In this document: positions 1 to 5,071 of the stretch, in pieces
Layout of the letters: every line of letters begins with the position of its first letter
Position numbering within the stretch: the stretch's first letter is position 1
DNA from: Actinomycetes bacterium
GTDB taxonomy: Bacteria > Actinomycetota > Actinomycetes > Propionibacteriales > Propionibacteriaceae
Assembly: GCA_023412435.1 (NCBI GenBank)
Contig: JAEYNS010000177.1
Location: 1-5,097 of the forward strand
DNA: 5,097 bases
Direction: 5' to 3'
Notes under the pieces: model-generated
What the model saw: only the letters and a program-made list of their open reading frames with translations
Database searches by the model: none
Told to the model about the DNA's origin: nothing
Position numbers and translations under genes: made by a program

Positions 1-502
1 CGTCCGCCTGGTCCTGGAAGGCCCGGTCGAGCCGAAGCGTGCGGGGCGGGGACGGGTCGATGTCGCGTCGCCGGCTGATCAGGACGTCGCACTTGGCGTG
101 CTCGACGACCTGGTCGGAGACCGACCCGAGCAGCAGACCTGCGAACCCGCCGAGACCGCGGGTGCCGACGACGAGGACCCGCGCGTCCTCGGAGGCACGG
201 ATCAGTTCCCGGCCCGCGGCGCCGTGCGGCACCTCGAGCACGACCTCGACGTCGGGGAACTCGGCCAGCCGGGCCGCCACCTGCTGCTTGAGCTGCTCGC
301 GGACGGCGTCGGCGAAGTCCTCGACCGGTGGCACGTAGCCCGGCGACCAGGTGGCGGGCCGGGGGGCGGTGCTGATCGTCCAGGCCCGCACGACGCGGGC
401 CTTGAGGCCCAGCTGGGAGGCGAGCCAGAGGCCCTTGCGGAGCGCCTCGTCAGCGAACTCCGAGCCGTCGTAGCCGATGACAACCGGTGCCGATGCGTCC
501 AT
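1..502 (-). CDS. Universal stress protein (UspA family), 3' end cut by window edge
   Basis: Reading leftwards from an ATG at 502-500, the frame stays open for 167 codons to the left edge with no stop. The protein begins MDASAPVVIGYDGSEFADEA, the usual first beta strand of a Usp domain with the conserved Asp (D12). Residues 113-127 carry the ATP-binding signature G-2x-G-9x-G-S (G113, G116, G126, S127), followed by the family-typical VSDQVVEHAKCDVLI. These motifs put it in the ATP-binding UspA class, a soluble cytoplasmic alpha/beta protein that usually dimerises and is made under stress or growth arrest; the specific role is not visible. The Usp fold normally ends soon after the last beta strand (about residue 143), but at least 24 further residues follow (RRRDIDPSPP and on), so there is a C-terminal tail of unknown length. 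There is no Shine-Dalgarno sequence before the ATG. The start was chosen because the N-terminus fits the family and a -10 box lies just upstream. It is on the same strand as yceI but separated from it by a terminator-like hairpin. Confidence 0.93.
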   Translation of the reverse strand, partial: MDASAPVVIGYDGSEFADEALRKGLWLASQLGLKARVVRAWTISTAPRPATWSPGYVPPVEDFADAVREQLKQQVAARLAEFPDVEVVLEVPHGAAGRELIRASEDARVLVVGTRGLGGFAGLLLGSVSDQVVEHAKCDVLISRRRDIDPSPPRTLRLDRAFQDQAD

Positions 503-508
503 GCCCAG

Positions 509-539
509 ACTGTACCCGCGCCGAGTGCCTGCGGGGCAG
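509..539 (-). promoter_or_regulatory. Putative promoter of the usp gene, leaderless type
   Basis: On the minus strand a -10 hexamer TACAGT (plus-strand 509-514) fits TAnnnT and lies 6 nt before the usp ATG. The usual distance puts the transcription start on the A of that ATG. A weak -35 candidate, CTGCCC (534-539), sits 19 bp upstream. Leaderless genes are common in actinobacteria, and the absence of a Shine-Dalgarno sequence fits. The start site is inferred. Confidence 0.5.
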
Positions 540-569
540 CCTGCTGGCGGGTCCCGCCGGCGCACATCG

Positions 570-632
570 AGGGCCACCGGACGCGCCGAGGGCCACCCAT
601 CACGGGTGGCCCTCGGTGAGCAGAGTGGCCCT
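570..632. repeat. Four-copy symmetric repeat of AGGGCCAC
   Basis: The octamer AGGGCCAC occurs at 570-577 and 589-596, and its complement GTGGCCCT at 606-613 and 625-632. Each pair is offset by exactly 19 bp, so the array is symmetric around base 601. Inner and outer arms can pair in several combinations; the inner pair is part of the perfect 13-bp hairpin listed as the terminator. It could be a terminator with a duplicated arm, or a binding site for a dimeric protein. Confidence 0.6.
586..616 (-). terminator. Hairpin terminator, probably of yceI
   Basis: A perfect 13-bp inverted repeat: arm CCGAGGGCCACCC at 586-598, 5-nt loop 599-603, arm GGGTGGCCCTCGG at 604-616. It lies 43 nt beyond the yceI stop codon and before the usp promoter, where a terminator is expected. 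No T-run follows on either strand, as is common for stem-only terminators in GC-rich actinobacteria. It forms the inner pair of a larger four-copy repeat (570-632). Confidence 0.65.
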
Positions 633-659
633 GGGCGGGCCTGCGTCCGGTGGGACGGG

Positions 660-1226
660 TCAGGCTGCCTTGACGGCGGAGACCTCGAGTTCCAGGGTCA
701 CCTTGTCACTGACCAGCACGCCGCCGGTCTCGAGGGCGGCGTTCCAGGTCAGGCCCCAGTCCTTGCGGTTCACTGCGACCGCGCCTTCGAAGCCGATGCG
801 CTGGTTGCCGAACGGGTCAACGGCGGCGCCGCCGAACTCGAACGGGACGGTGACCGGCTTGGTGACGTCCTTGATGGTGAGGTCGCCGGTCACCTCCACG
901 GTGGTGTCGTCGACGATCTCGAAGCCGGTGGCCGTGAAGGTGATCGTGGGGTAGGTGTCCGCGTCGAAGAAGTCGGCCGAGCGGAGGTGGCCGTCACGGT
1001 TGGCGTCGCGGGTGTCGATGCTGGCGGTCTGGATGGTGACCTCGAGAGCGGACGCGGCGGGGTTGGCGCCGTCGATGGTGGCGGAGCCGGTCACCTCGTT
1101 GAAGGCGCCGCGCACCTTGGCGATCATCGCGTGGCGGGCGACGAAGCCGACGCGGGAGTGGCTGGGGTCGAGCGCGTAGGTGCCGGTCAGGCCGGTCAGG
1201 GTAGTGGTCTCAACGGTGGTGGTCAT
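660..1226 (-). CDS. YceI-family protein, cytoplasmic actinobacterial type (188 aa)
   Basis: The protein has 188 residues, the normal length for a YceI domain, which makes an extended lipocalin-like beta barrel. In several bacterial members the barrel binds a long polyisoprenoid lipid; the role of the actinobacterial cytoplasmic members is not settled. Visible family blocks are LDPSHSRVGFVARHAM (residues 19-34), SADFFDADTYPTITF (83-97), GDLTIKDVTKPVTV (114-127), DPFGNQRIGFEG (137-148) and RKDWGLTWNAALETGGVLVS (154-173). There is no signal peptide, unlike periplasmic YceI of Gram-negatives, so it should be cytosolic. The ATG at 1226-1224 was chosen over an in-frame ATG at 1280. It gives the family-typical Thr-rich start MTTTVETTTL, has GAGAGGA about 8 nt upstream, and the predicted transcript begins near 1260, downstream of the other ATG. 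The short tandem LTGLTG at residues 10-15 comes from a perfect 9-bp duplication. It is divergent from gltA and probably monocistronic. Confidence 0.93.
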   Translation of the reverse strand: MTTTVETTTLTGLTGTYALDPSHSRVGFVARHAMIAKVRGAFNEVTGSATIDGANPAASALEVTIQTASIDTRDANRDGHLRSADFFDADTYPTITFTATGFEIVDDTTVEVTGDLTIKDVTKPVTVPFEFGGAAVDPFGNQRIGFEGAVAVNRKDWGLTWNAALETGGVLVSDKVTLELEVSAVKAA

Positions 1227-1246
1227 GGGGGTAGTCCTCTCGGGAA

Positions 1247-1308
1247 GTTGAACTCTCAACAACTCCAATGTACTTCTCAACTATTTACATGTCAACTATC
1301 GTCTCAAC
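1247..1308. repeat. TCAAC repeat array over the yceI promoter (putative operator)
   Basis: The plus strand holds TCAAC at 1256-1260, 1277-1281, 1292-1296 and 1304-1308. Two of them extend to the same octamer TCAACTAT (1277-1284 and 1292-1299). The first forms a dyad with GTTGA at 1247-1251, separated by ACTC, just where transcription should start. The copies lie before, inside and around the -35 and -10 boxes. Dyads of the GTTGA-n4-TCAAC sort resemble operators of MarR-family repressors, but no regulator gene is in the window, so the identity of the binding protein is inference. Confidence 0.55.
1267..1295 (-). promoter_or_regulatory. Near-consensus sigma-A-type promoter of yceI
   Basis: On the minus strand, TTGACA (plus-strand 1290-1295), a spacer of exactly 17 bp (1273-1289) and TACATT (1267-1272) form a promoter with a perfect -35 and a good -10. 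Transcription should start near 1260, giving a leader of about 34 nt with GAGAGGA before the ATG at 1226. The region is markedly AT-rich for this window. A promoter this strong in an actinobacterium usually needs a repressor, and the repeats overlapping it may supply the operator. Confidence 0.78.
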
Positions 1309-1439
1309 TGCTCGAACCCGGGGGCGCGATCTGTCAGGATTTGCGGTCCCCGATCGGGCCCGCAGCGGCGTCCCGACGAGGGCGTCCACCGTGTCACCAT
1401 CCGGTGAAATGGGGTGTCCTTGCCCCGGGGTGCCGCGTG

Positions 1440-1445
1440 TAGGGT
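1440..1445 (+). promoter_or_regulatory. Possible -10 box of gltA
   Basis: TAGGGT preceded by TG fits the TAnnnT form seen in many GC-rich actinobacterial promoters and lies 56 nt before the gltA ATG. No good -35 is present at 16-18 bp: TTGCCC at 1420-1425 is only 14 bp away. A second candidate is TTCTCA (1274-1279), 17 bp, TATCGT (1297-1302), inside the yceI repeat array. Either could serve; neither is strong. Confidence 0.28.
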
Positions 1446-1490
1446 GGCCGCAGGCGTCCCCGCGTGGCGGCGGGGTCGGGGTCCACCCGG

Positions 1491-1496
1491 AGGAGG
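1491..1496 (+). promoter_or_regulatory. Ribosome binding site deciding the gltA start
   Basis: AGGAGG lies 5 nt before the ATG at 1502. The same frame is open upstream to an ATG at 1268, but the upstream part covers the yceI promoter and has no family similarity, so this site fixes the start at 1502. Confidence 0.85.
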
Positions 1497-1501
1497 AACG
1501 G

Positions 1502-2797
1502 ATGACCAACGCGGTCTTCGGCCACGATGACACGAGGCTCGACCTGCCGCTGGTGCCGGCGACGCTGGGCAGCAACGGCTACGACATCAGTCAGCTGCTC
1601 GCCGAAACGGGAGACACCACGCTCGACGTCGGGTTCGCCAACACCGCCTCCTGTCGCTCAGCGATCACCTTCATCGACGGCGAGGCGGGCATCCTGCGCT
1701 ACCGGGGATACCCGATCGAGCAGCTGGCCGAGAAGTCCACCTTCCTCGAGGTCTCCTACCTCGTGCTCTACGGCGAGCTGCCGACCGCCGGCCAGCTCGC
1801 CGAGTTCACCGCGAAGATCTCGAACTACACGATCATCGACGAACGGCTCCGCGAGCTGTATCGCTCCTTCCCGCGGCGCTCGCATCCGATGCCCGTGCTG
1901 GCCGCAGGCCTGAACGCGCTGTCGACCTTCGTCGCCTCCGCCCGCACCGGCAAGGTGATGACCCCGCAGGAGACCCTGCAGGACGACACATACCGGCTGC
2001 TGGGGCAACTGCCGACGCTGGCCGCCTACGGCTACAAGAGCTCGGTCGGGCAGCCGTTCCTCTACCCCGACGCCTCGCTGTCCTACATCGAGAACTTCCT
2101 GCGGATGTCCTTCGGCCTGCCGACCGGGCCCTACCCGTTCGACGACCAGATCACCAGGGCGCTGGACGTCCTACTGGTGCTGCACGCCGACCACGAGCAG
2201 AACTGCTCCACCTCGACGGTCCGGATGGTCGGCTCGTCAGGCGCGAACATCTACGTCTCGGTCGCGGCCGGGGTGTCGGCGCTGTCCGGGCCGCTGCACG
2301 GCGGCGCGAACCAGGCGGTCCTCGAGATGCTGCAGGGCATCCGGGACGAGGGCGGCGACGTCCAGGCCTACGTCAACAAGGTGAAGGACAAGAAGGACAC
2401 CACGAAGCTGATGGGCTTCGGGCACCGGATCTACAAGAACTACGATCCGCGGGCCGCCATCGTGAAGCGGCATGCGGACGCCATCCTGCGCAACCTGACG
2501 GGCACCAACGAACTGCTCGACATCGCGGTGGCGCTGGAGGAGGCGGCGCTGGCCGACCCGTACTTCCAGGAGCGCAAGCTCTACCCGAACGTCGACTTCT
2601 ACACGGGCCTGATCTACGAGGCGATGGGCTTCCCGCAGAACATGTTCACCGTGCTGTTCGCCCTCGGACGCCTGCCCGGCTGGATCGCCCACTTCCGCGA
2701 GCAGTTCAGCGACCCGGCCACGAAGATCAACCGGCCGCGGCAGGTCTACGTCGGGGAGACCTTGCGCGACTACGTCCCGCTCGAGGAACGAGGCTGA
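1502..2797 (+). CDS. gltA: Citrate synthase, type II (431 aa)
   Basis: This enzyme condenses oxaloacetate with acetyl-CoA to citrate, the entry step of the TCA cycle, in the cytosol. The 431-residue length and the N-terminal beta-rich segment (about residues 35-75, including TASCRSAITFIDGEAGILRY) mark the long type II form of the E. coli GltA kind, rather than the shorter methylcitrate-synthase type. All three catalytic residues are visible: H266 in LSGPLHGGAN, H308 in MGFGHRIYKNYDPR and D365 in YPNVDFYTGLIYEAMGFP. Residues 305-317 match the PROSITE-type pattern G-F-G-H-x-I-x-K-x-x-D-P-R exactly. Oxaloacetate-binding positions are also present: H231 in HADHEQN, R317, R390 and R411. It is divergent from yceI with a 275-bp gap and is followed by dyad-symmetric sequence, so it is probably transcribed alone. 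Nothing looks truncated or unusual. Methylcitrate synthase activity as a side reaction cannot be excluded from sequence. Confidence 0.97.
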   Translation: MTNAVFGHDDTRLDLPLVPATLGSNGYDISQLLAETGDTTLDVGFANTASCRSAITFIDGEAGILRYRGYPIEQLAEKSTFLEVSYLVLYGELPTAGQLAEFTAKISNYTIIDERLRELYRSFPRRSHPMPVLAAGLNALSTFVASARTGKVMTPQETLQDDTYRLLGQLPTLAAYGYKSSVGQPFLYPDASLSYIENFLRMSFGLPTGPYPFDDQITRALDVLLVLHADHEQNCSTSTVRMVGSSGANIYVSVAAGVSALSGPLHGGANQAVLEMLQGIRDEGGDVQAYVNKVKDKKDTTKLMGFGHRIYKNYDPRAAIVKRHADAILRNLTGTNELLDIAVALEEAALADPYFQERKLYPNVDFYTGLIYEAMGFPQNMFTVLFALGRLPGWIAHFREQFSDPATKINRPRQVYVGETLRDYVPLEERG

Positions 2798-2857
2798 ACG
2801 GCGAACGGTACAGCAATGCGCTCCCACAAGGGTGTGGACAGCGACCAGCGGGCCGGT

Positions 2858-2909
2858 GTGCGGGGTCCACGGACGTCCGTGCAGCCCCACCCGAGCCCGG
2901 TTTGGGCTC
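2858..2909 (+). terminator. Probable gltA terminator region with two hairpins
   Basis: A 14-bp perfect palindrome, CACGGACGTCCGTG (2868-2881), is flanked by pairing GGGG (2862-2865) and CCCC (2885-2888), giving a long interrupted stem. Just after it, GAGCCC (2893-2898) and GGGCTC (2904-2909) form a 6-bp stem with loop GGTTT. Both lie 60-110 nt after the gltA stop and before the next gene's promoter. No T-run follows. The palindrome could instead be a protein-binding site. Confidence 0.45.
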
Positions 2910-2928
2910 CCCGTCCGCTGGCTATGAT
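2901..2928 (+). promoter_or_regulatory. Putative promoter of the GDPD-like gene
   Basis: A good -10 box, TATGAT (2923-2928), is preceded 16 bp upstream by a poor -35, TTTGGG (2901-2906), which overlaps the second hairpin arm. Transcription would start near 2935, leaving a leader of about 50 nt. A weak -35 with a good -10 suggests a modest or activator-assisted promoter. Confidence 0.5.
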
Positions 2929-2938
2929 CCAGCCTGAG

Positions 2939-2950
2939 GTCGGCGCCGAC
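2939..2950. repeat. 12-bp perfect palindrome at the GDPD-like gene's transcript start
   Basis: GTCGGCGCCGAC is a perfect palindrome lying 10 bp downstream of the -10 box, that is, at or just after the predicted start. This is where a repressor operator would sit. In GC-rich DNA a 12-bp palindrome can also arise by chance, and no matching copy is seen elsewhere in the window. Confidence 0.35.
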
Positions 2951-2973
2951 ACCCCCGCGGCGCCCTGCCGCTG

Positions 2974-2980
2974 AGGAGGT
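2974..2980 (+). promoter_or_regulatory. Strong ribosome binding site of the GDPD-like gene
   Basis: AGGAGGT, fully complementary to the 16S anti-Shine-Dalgarno core, lies 5 nt before the ATG at 2986. It supports that start over the later in-frame sites. Confidence 0.85.
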
Positions 2981-2985
2981 GCGCG

Positions 2986-3888
2986 ATGGTGGGACAGCCG
3001 AAGTTCGCGGCCCTGAATGCCCGCCTCAATGCCCGTCTCGACGAGGTCGGCGTGCTGGTGGTCGCCCACCGTGGCTGCGGGCACGGCAGTATCGCCGACA
3101 ACACGGCGCTGGCGGTCAAGGCGGCCGTGCTCAGCGGAGCCGATGTCATCGAGCTCGACGTCTCGGCGTCCAGGGACGGCGAGTTCTTCTGCTTCCATGA
3201 CGGCTACGAGTCCGAACTGCTGGGCTTCGACGCCAACATCCAGACCCTCAGCGCCGCCGAGATCGACAACGCGTCGCACATCTGGGTCGACCGGCCTGGC
3301 CGAAAGGCCCGGGTGGAGCGGCTGCTGCCGCTGCTGGAGTCGTTCCGGGGTGGCCCGCTGTTCAACCTCGATCGCTCCTGGTGGCGGTGGCCGCAATTGC
3401 TGCGCGCGCTGCGCGGGCTGAACATGACCGACCAGCTGATCTTGAAGTGCCCGGCCTGGGAGGACATCGCGCTGGGCCGGCTGCGGGAGTTCGGGGTGAA
3501 GTTCCCGTTCGTCCCGATCTGCGCCTCCCCCGACGACGTCTACCGGACGGTCGGCGACCCGGAGCTGAACACCGTGGGGGTCGAGCTGATCACCACCACG
3601 AAGCACCACCCGTGGTTCTGCGAGGAGGTCATTGACGAACTCCACGGCCTCGGCGTGTTCTGCTTCGTCAACGCCGAGACGCTCACCACGGGGGTTCCGC
3701 TGTTCGGCGGGCTGGACGACGAGCTGGCGATCGAGCAGGGGCCGGAGCAGGCCTACGGCCCGATCCTCGACCTCGGGGTGGACGCGGTGCAGACCGACTG
3801 GCCGTGGCTGCTGCGCGACCTTCGCGACGCTCGCCGTTCCGCCCGCGCCCCGCGCGACCTGGCTGCCGAGACAGCGCCGGTCGGGTGA
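2986..3888 (+). CDS. Glycerophosphodiester phosphodiesterase-like protein (300 aa)
   Basis: The protein shows the layout of the GDPD family (TIM-barrel, metal-dependent phosphodiesterases that cleave glycerophosphodiesters to glycerol-3-phosphate and an alcohol). VVAHRG (H28, R29) opens the barrel, VIELDV gives E56 and D58, and FCFHDG gives H71 and D72; these are the catalytic histidines and metal ligands of the family. Near the C-terminus, GVDAVQTDWPWLL (264-276) matches the conserved last strand with a Thr-Asp pair. Differences are clear: the usual Glu-Asn-Thr after the HRG loop is D38-N39-T40, and the usual E-x-K strand reads FNLDRSWWRW (126-135), with Asp and Arg in place of Glu and Lys. 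The substrate may therefore differ from glycerophosphodiesters. No signal peptide or membrane segment is visible, so it should be cytosolic. Length is normal for a single domain. AGGAGGT at 2974-2980 stands 5 nt before the ATG and fixes the start. It is probably monocistronic, and convergent with the GNAT gene. Confidence 0.85.
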   Translation: MVGQPKFAALNARLNARLDEVGVLVVAHRGCGHGSIADNTALAVKAAVLSGADVIELDVSASRDGEFFCFHDGYESELLGFDANIQTLSAAEIDNASHIWVDRPGRKARVERLLPLLESFRGGPLFNLDRSWWRWPQLLRALRGLNMTDQLILKCPAWEDIALGRLREFGVKFPFVPICASPDDVYRTVGDPELNTVGVELITTTKHHPWFCEEVIDELHGLGVFCFVNAETLTTGVPLFGGLDDELAIEQGPEQAYGPILDLGVDAVQTDWPWLLRDLRDARRSARAPRDLAAETAPVG

Positions 3889-3892
3889 CCTT

Positions 3893-3921
3893 CCCGGGGC
3901 TCCGCTGGGCGGAACCCCGGG
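3893..3921. terminator. Bidirectional terminator between convergent genes
   Basis: CCCGGGG (3893-3899) pairs with CCCCGGG (3915-3921) and TCCGC (3901-3905) with GCGGA (3909-3913), with one C-A mismatch and a 3-nt loop. The hairpin fills nearly all of the 39-bp gap between the stop of the GDPD-like gene (3888) and the stop of the GNAT gene (3928), so it can serve both. It has no T-run. Confidence 0.8.
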
Positions 3922-3927
3922 TCGGCG

Positions 3928-5016
3928 TCACTGCGGAAGGACCTTCTTCCATGCCCCCTCGTAGGCGTGCGGGACGAACCCGATCGCCTCGTTGATGTCC
4001 AGCATGGGCCGGTTCTCCTCGGCGTTGTAGGTGATCACCCGCGGCGACTCGGGGGCGAACCGGCGCCAGGCGACGAGGTTCTCGCACTTGACGAGCATTC
4101 CGAGCTGGTGGCCGCGGTGCTCCTTCAGCACGAGGGTGTCCTCCTGGTGGGTGGCCCGGGTGCGGTCGAGCCCGATCGCCAGCTCGCTGAACGCCACCAG
4201 CCGGCCGGACTCGATGTGCTGGGCGGCGACCACGTGGAGAACGCGGCCGCCGGCGGTGGCGCGCTCGTCGTGCAGGGCCACGCGCGCGGCGTCCCAGGTC
4301 TCCTCGTCGAACTCCATGCCCGCCGTCGGGGCGTCGGTGGACATCCTGGACTTCACCCAGGCGTAGCTCTCGACGAGTTCGGGCGGGGTCGGCGCGAACC
4401 AGCTGACCACGCGGTAGCCGGCAGCCGCCTGCCTCGCCCGGGCCAGCAGCGAGTCGATCCGCTCGAAGGACCCGGTCAGGTCGAGCACGGAGTTCCGCTC
4501 GATCTGCTCGAGGGTGTAGCCGTGCTTGCGGAAGAAGCGGGTCGCGGGGTCATCGGCAGGGATGCTGCCGAACCCGGTCGGGGGGACGAGCCGCTCGCCC
4601 CCGGCCTCGCGGTGCTGCGCCCACGACTGCAGGACGGTGCGGCCGTGCTCGCGGGCGGTCCGCTCGACCAGCTCGTAGGCCCGACTGCCGATCCCGCGTC
4701 CGTGGACCTCGCGGAGCAGTTCGACCTGCCAGAAGGCGCTCCGGGACCCGGCCTCCAGCGGGATCTCGACGTTCACCCGTCCGACGATCCGGCCGTCCTG
4801 CACCACCACCCAGTAGTAGCGGGTGGCGTAGCTGTCGGGCCGGAAGTAGGCCAGCAGTTCAGCGGGGGTGAGCGCGAGATCGTCGTGGCCGGTGATCTCG
4901 CGGTAGATGCGGTTGCGGACCGCGGTCAGCTCCAGGAACTCACCGGCGTCCGGGGCGTCCAGGGACGCGGGGACGACCAGCGGGCGGAGTTCGACGGCGG
5001 CAATGGTGGTGGTCAC
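3928..5016 (-). CDS. Two-domain GNAT-family N-acetyltransferase (362 aa)
   Basis: The length and two separate acetyl-CoA-binding signatures indicate tandem GNAT domains. The N-terminal domain (about 1-180) has a beta strand YYWVVVQDGRIVGRVNVEI and then the pyrophosphate loop HGRGIGS (105-111), with His where Arg or Gln is usual, and a conserved end FFRKHGYTLEQ (161-171). The C-terminal domain (about 200-362) has VLKEHRGHQLGMLVK (296-310), with the subfamily's RGHxLG form, followed by VITYNAEENRPMLDINEAIGF (327-347), which resembles the closing T-x-N-A-x-x-N-x-x-M-x-x-x-N-x-x-x-G-F block of actinobacterial double GNATs. Mycothiol synthase is another double GNAT of actinobacteria, but this protein is longer and I see no reason to assign that role; the acceptor is unknown. 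The start is GTG at 5016-5014 with AAGGAAG 8-9 nt upstream. The stop lies 39 bp from that of the convergent GDPD-like gene. Only 22 nt separate its start from an upstream hairpin, so it may depend on read-through from the gene before it. Confidence 0.9.
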   Translation of the reverse strand: MTTTIAAVELRPLVVPASLDAPDAGEFLELTAVRNRIYREITGHDDLALTPAELLAYFRPDSYATRYYWVVVQDGRIVGRVNVEIPLEAGSRSAFWQVELLREVHGRGIGSRAYELVERTAREHGRTVLQSWAQHREAGGERLVPPTGFGSIPADDPATRFFRKHGYTLEQIERNSVLDLTGSFERIDSLLARARQAAAGYRVVSWFAPTPPELVESYAWVKSRMSTDAPTAGMEFDEETWDAARVALHDERATAGGRVLHVVAAQHIESGRLVAFSELAIGLDRTRATHQEDTLVLKEHRGHQLGMLVKCENLVAWRRFAPESPRVITYNAEENRPMLDINEAIGFVPHAYEGAWKKVLPQ

Positions 5017-5038
5017 TGTTGTGTCTTCCTTGTCAGGT

Positions 5039-5064
5039 GGGCCGGGGCGTTGCCGCCCCGGCCC
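5039..5064 (-). terminator. Hairpin after the right-edge gene, upstream of the GNAT gene
   Basis: A perfect 11-bp stem, GGGCCGGGGCG (5039-5049) with CGCCCCGGCCC (5054-5064), around a 4-nt loop TTGC. On the minus strand it begins 7 nt after the TGA of the edge gene, the classic place for a terminator, and ends 22 nt before the GNAT GTG. No T-run follows. It may be a full terminator, a leaky attenuator or an mRNA-stabilising intercistronic stem. Confidence 0.7.
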
Positions 5065-5071
5065 TGGGCGG

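Noticed and set aside
98..619. Plus-strand open frame opposite the usp gene
   Set aside because: It is low-complexity GC-rich antisense translation without recognisable motifs, while the minus strand encodes a clear Usp domain.
1183..1200. Perfect tandem 9-bp repeat in yceI
   Set aside because: Two copies only, encoding LTGLTG in the variable N-terminus; an ordinary small duplication.
1227..1280. Longer YceI starting at the ATG at 1280
   Set aside because: The predicted transcript starts near 1260, so this ATG would be outside the mRNA; the shorter start has its own ribosome site and the family N-terminus.
477..1442. Long plus-strand open frame opposite yceI
   Set aside because: The Gly/Val/Asp-rich product is typical of the antisense of a GC-rich gene and it crosses the yceI promoter and the terminator hairpin.
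1268..1501. N-terminal extension of citrate synthase by 78 codons
   Set aside because: The frame is open, but it covers the yceI promoter and repeat array, encodes no family sequence, and a strong ribosome site stands before the ATG at 1502.
2770..3645. Long minus-strand open frame opposite the GDPD-like gene
   Set aside because: It spans the intergenic promoter and the end of gltA, and shows no family motif; the plus-strand frame carries the catalytic motifs.
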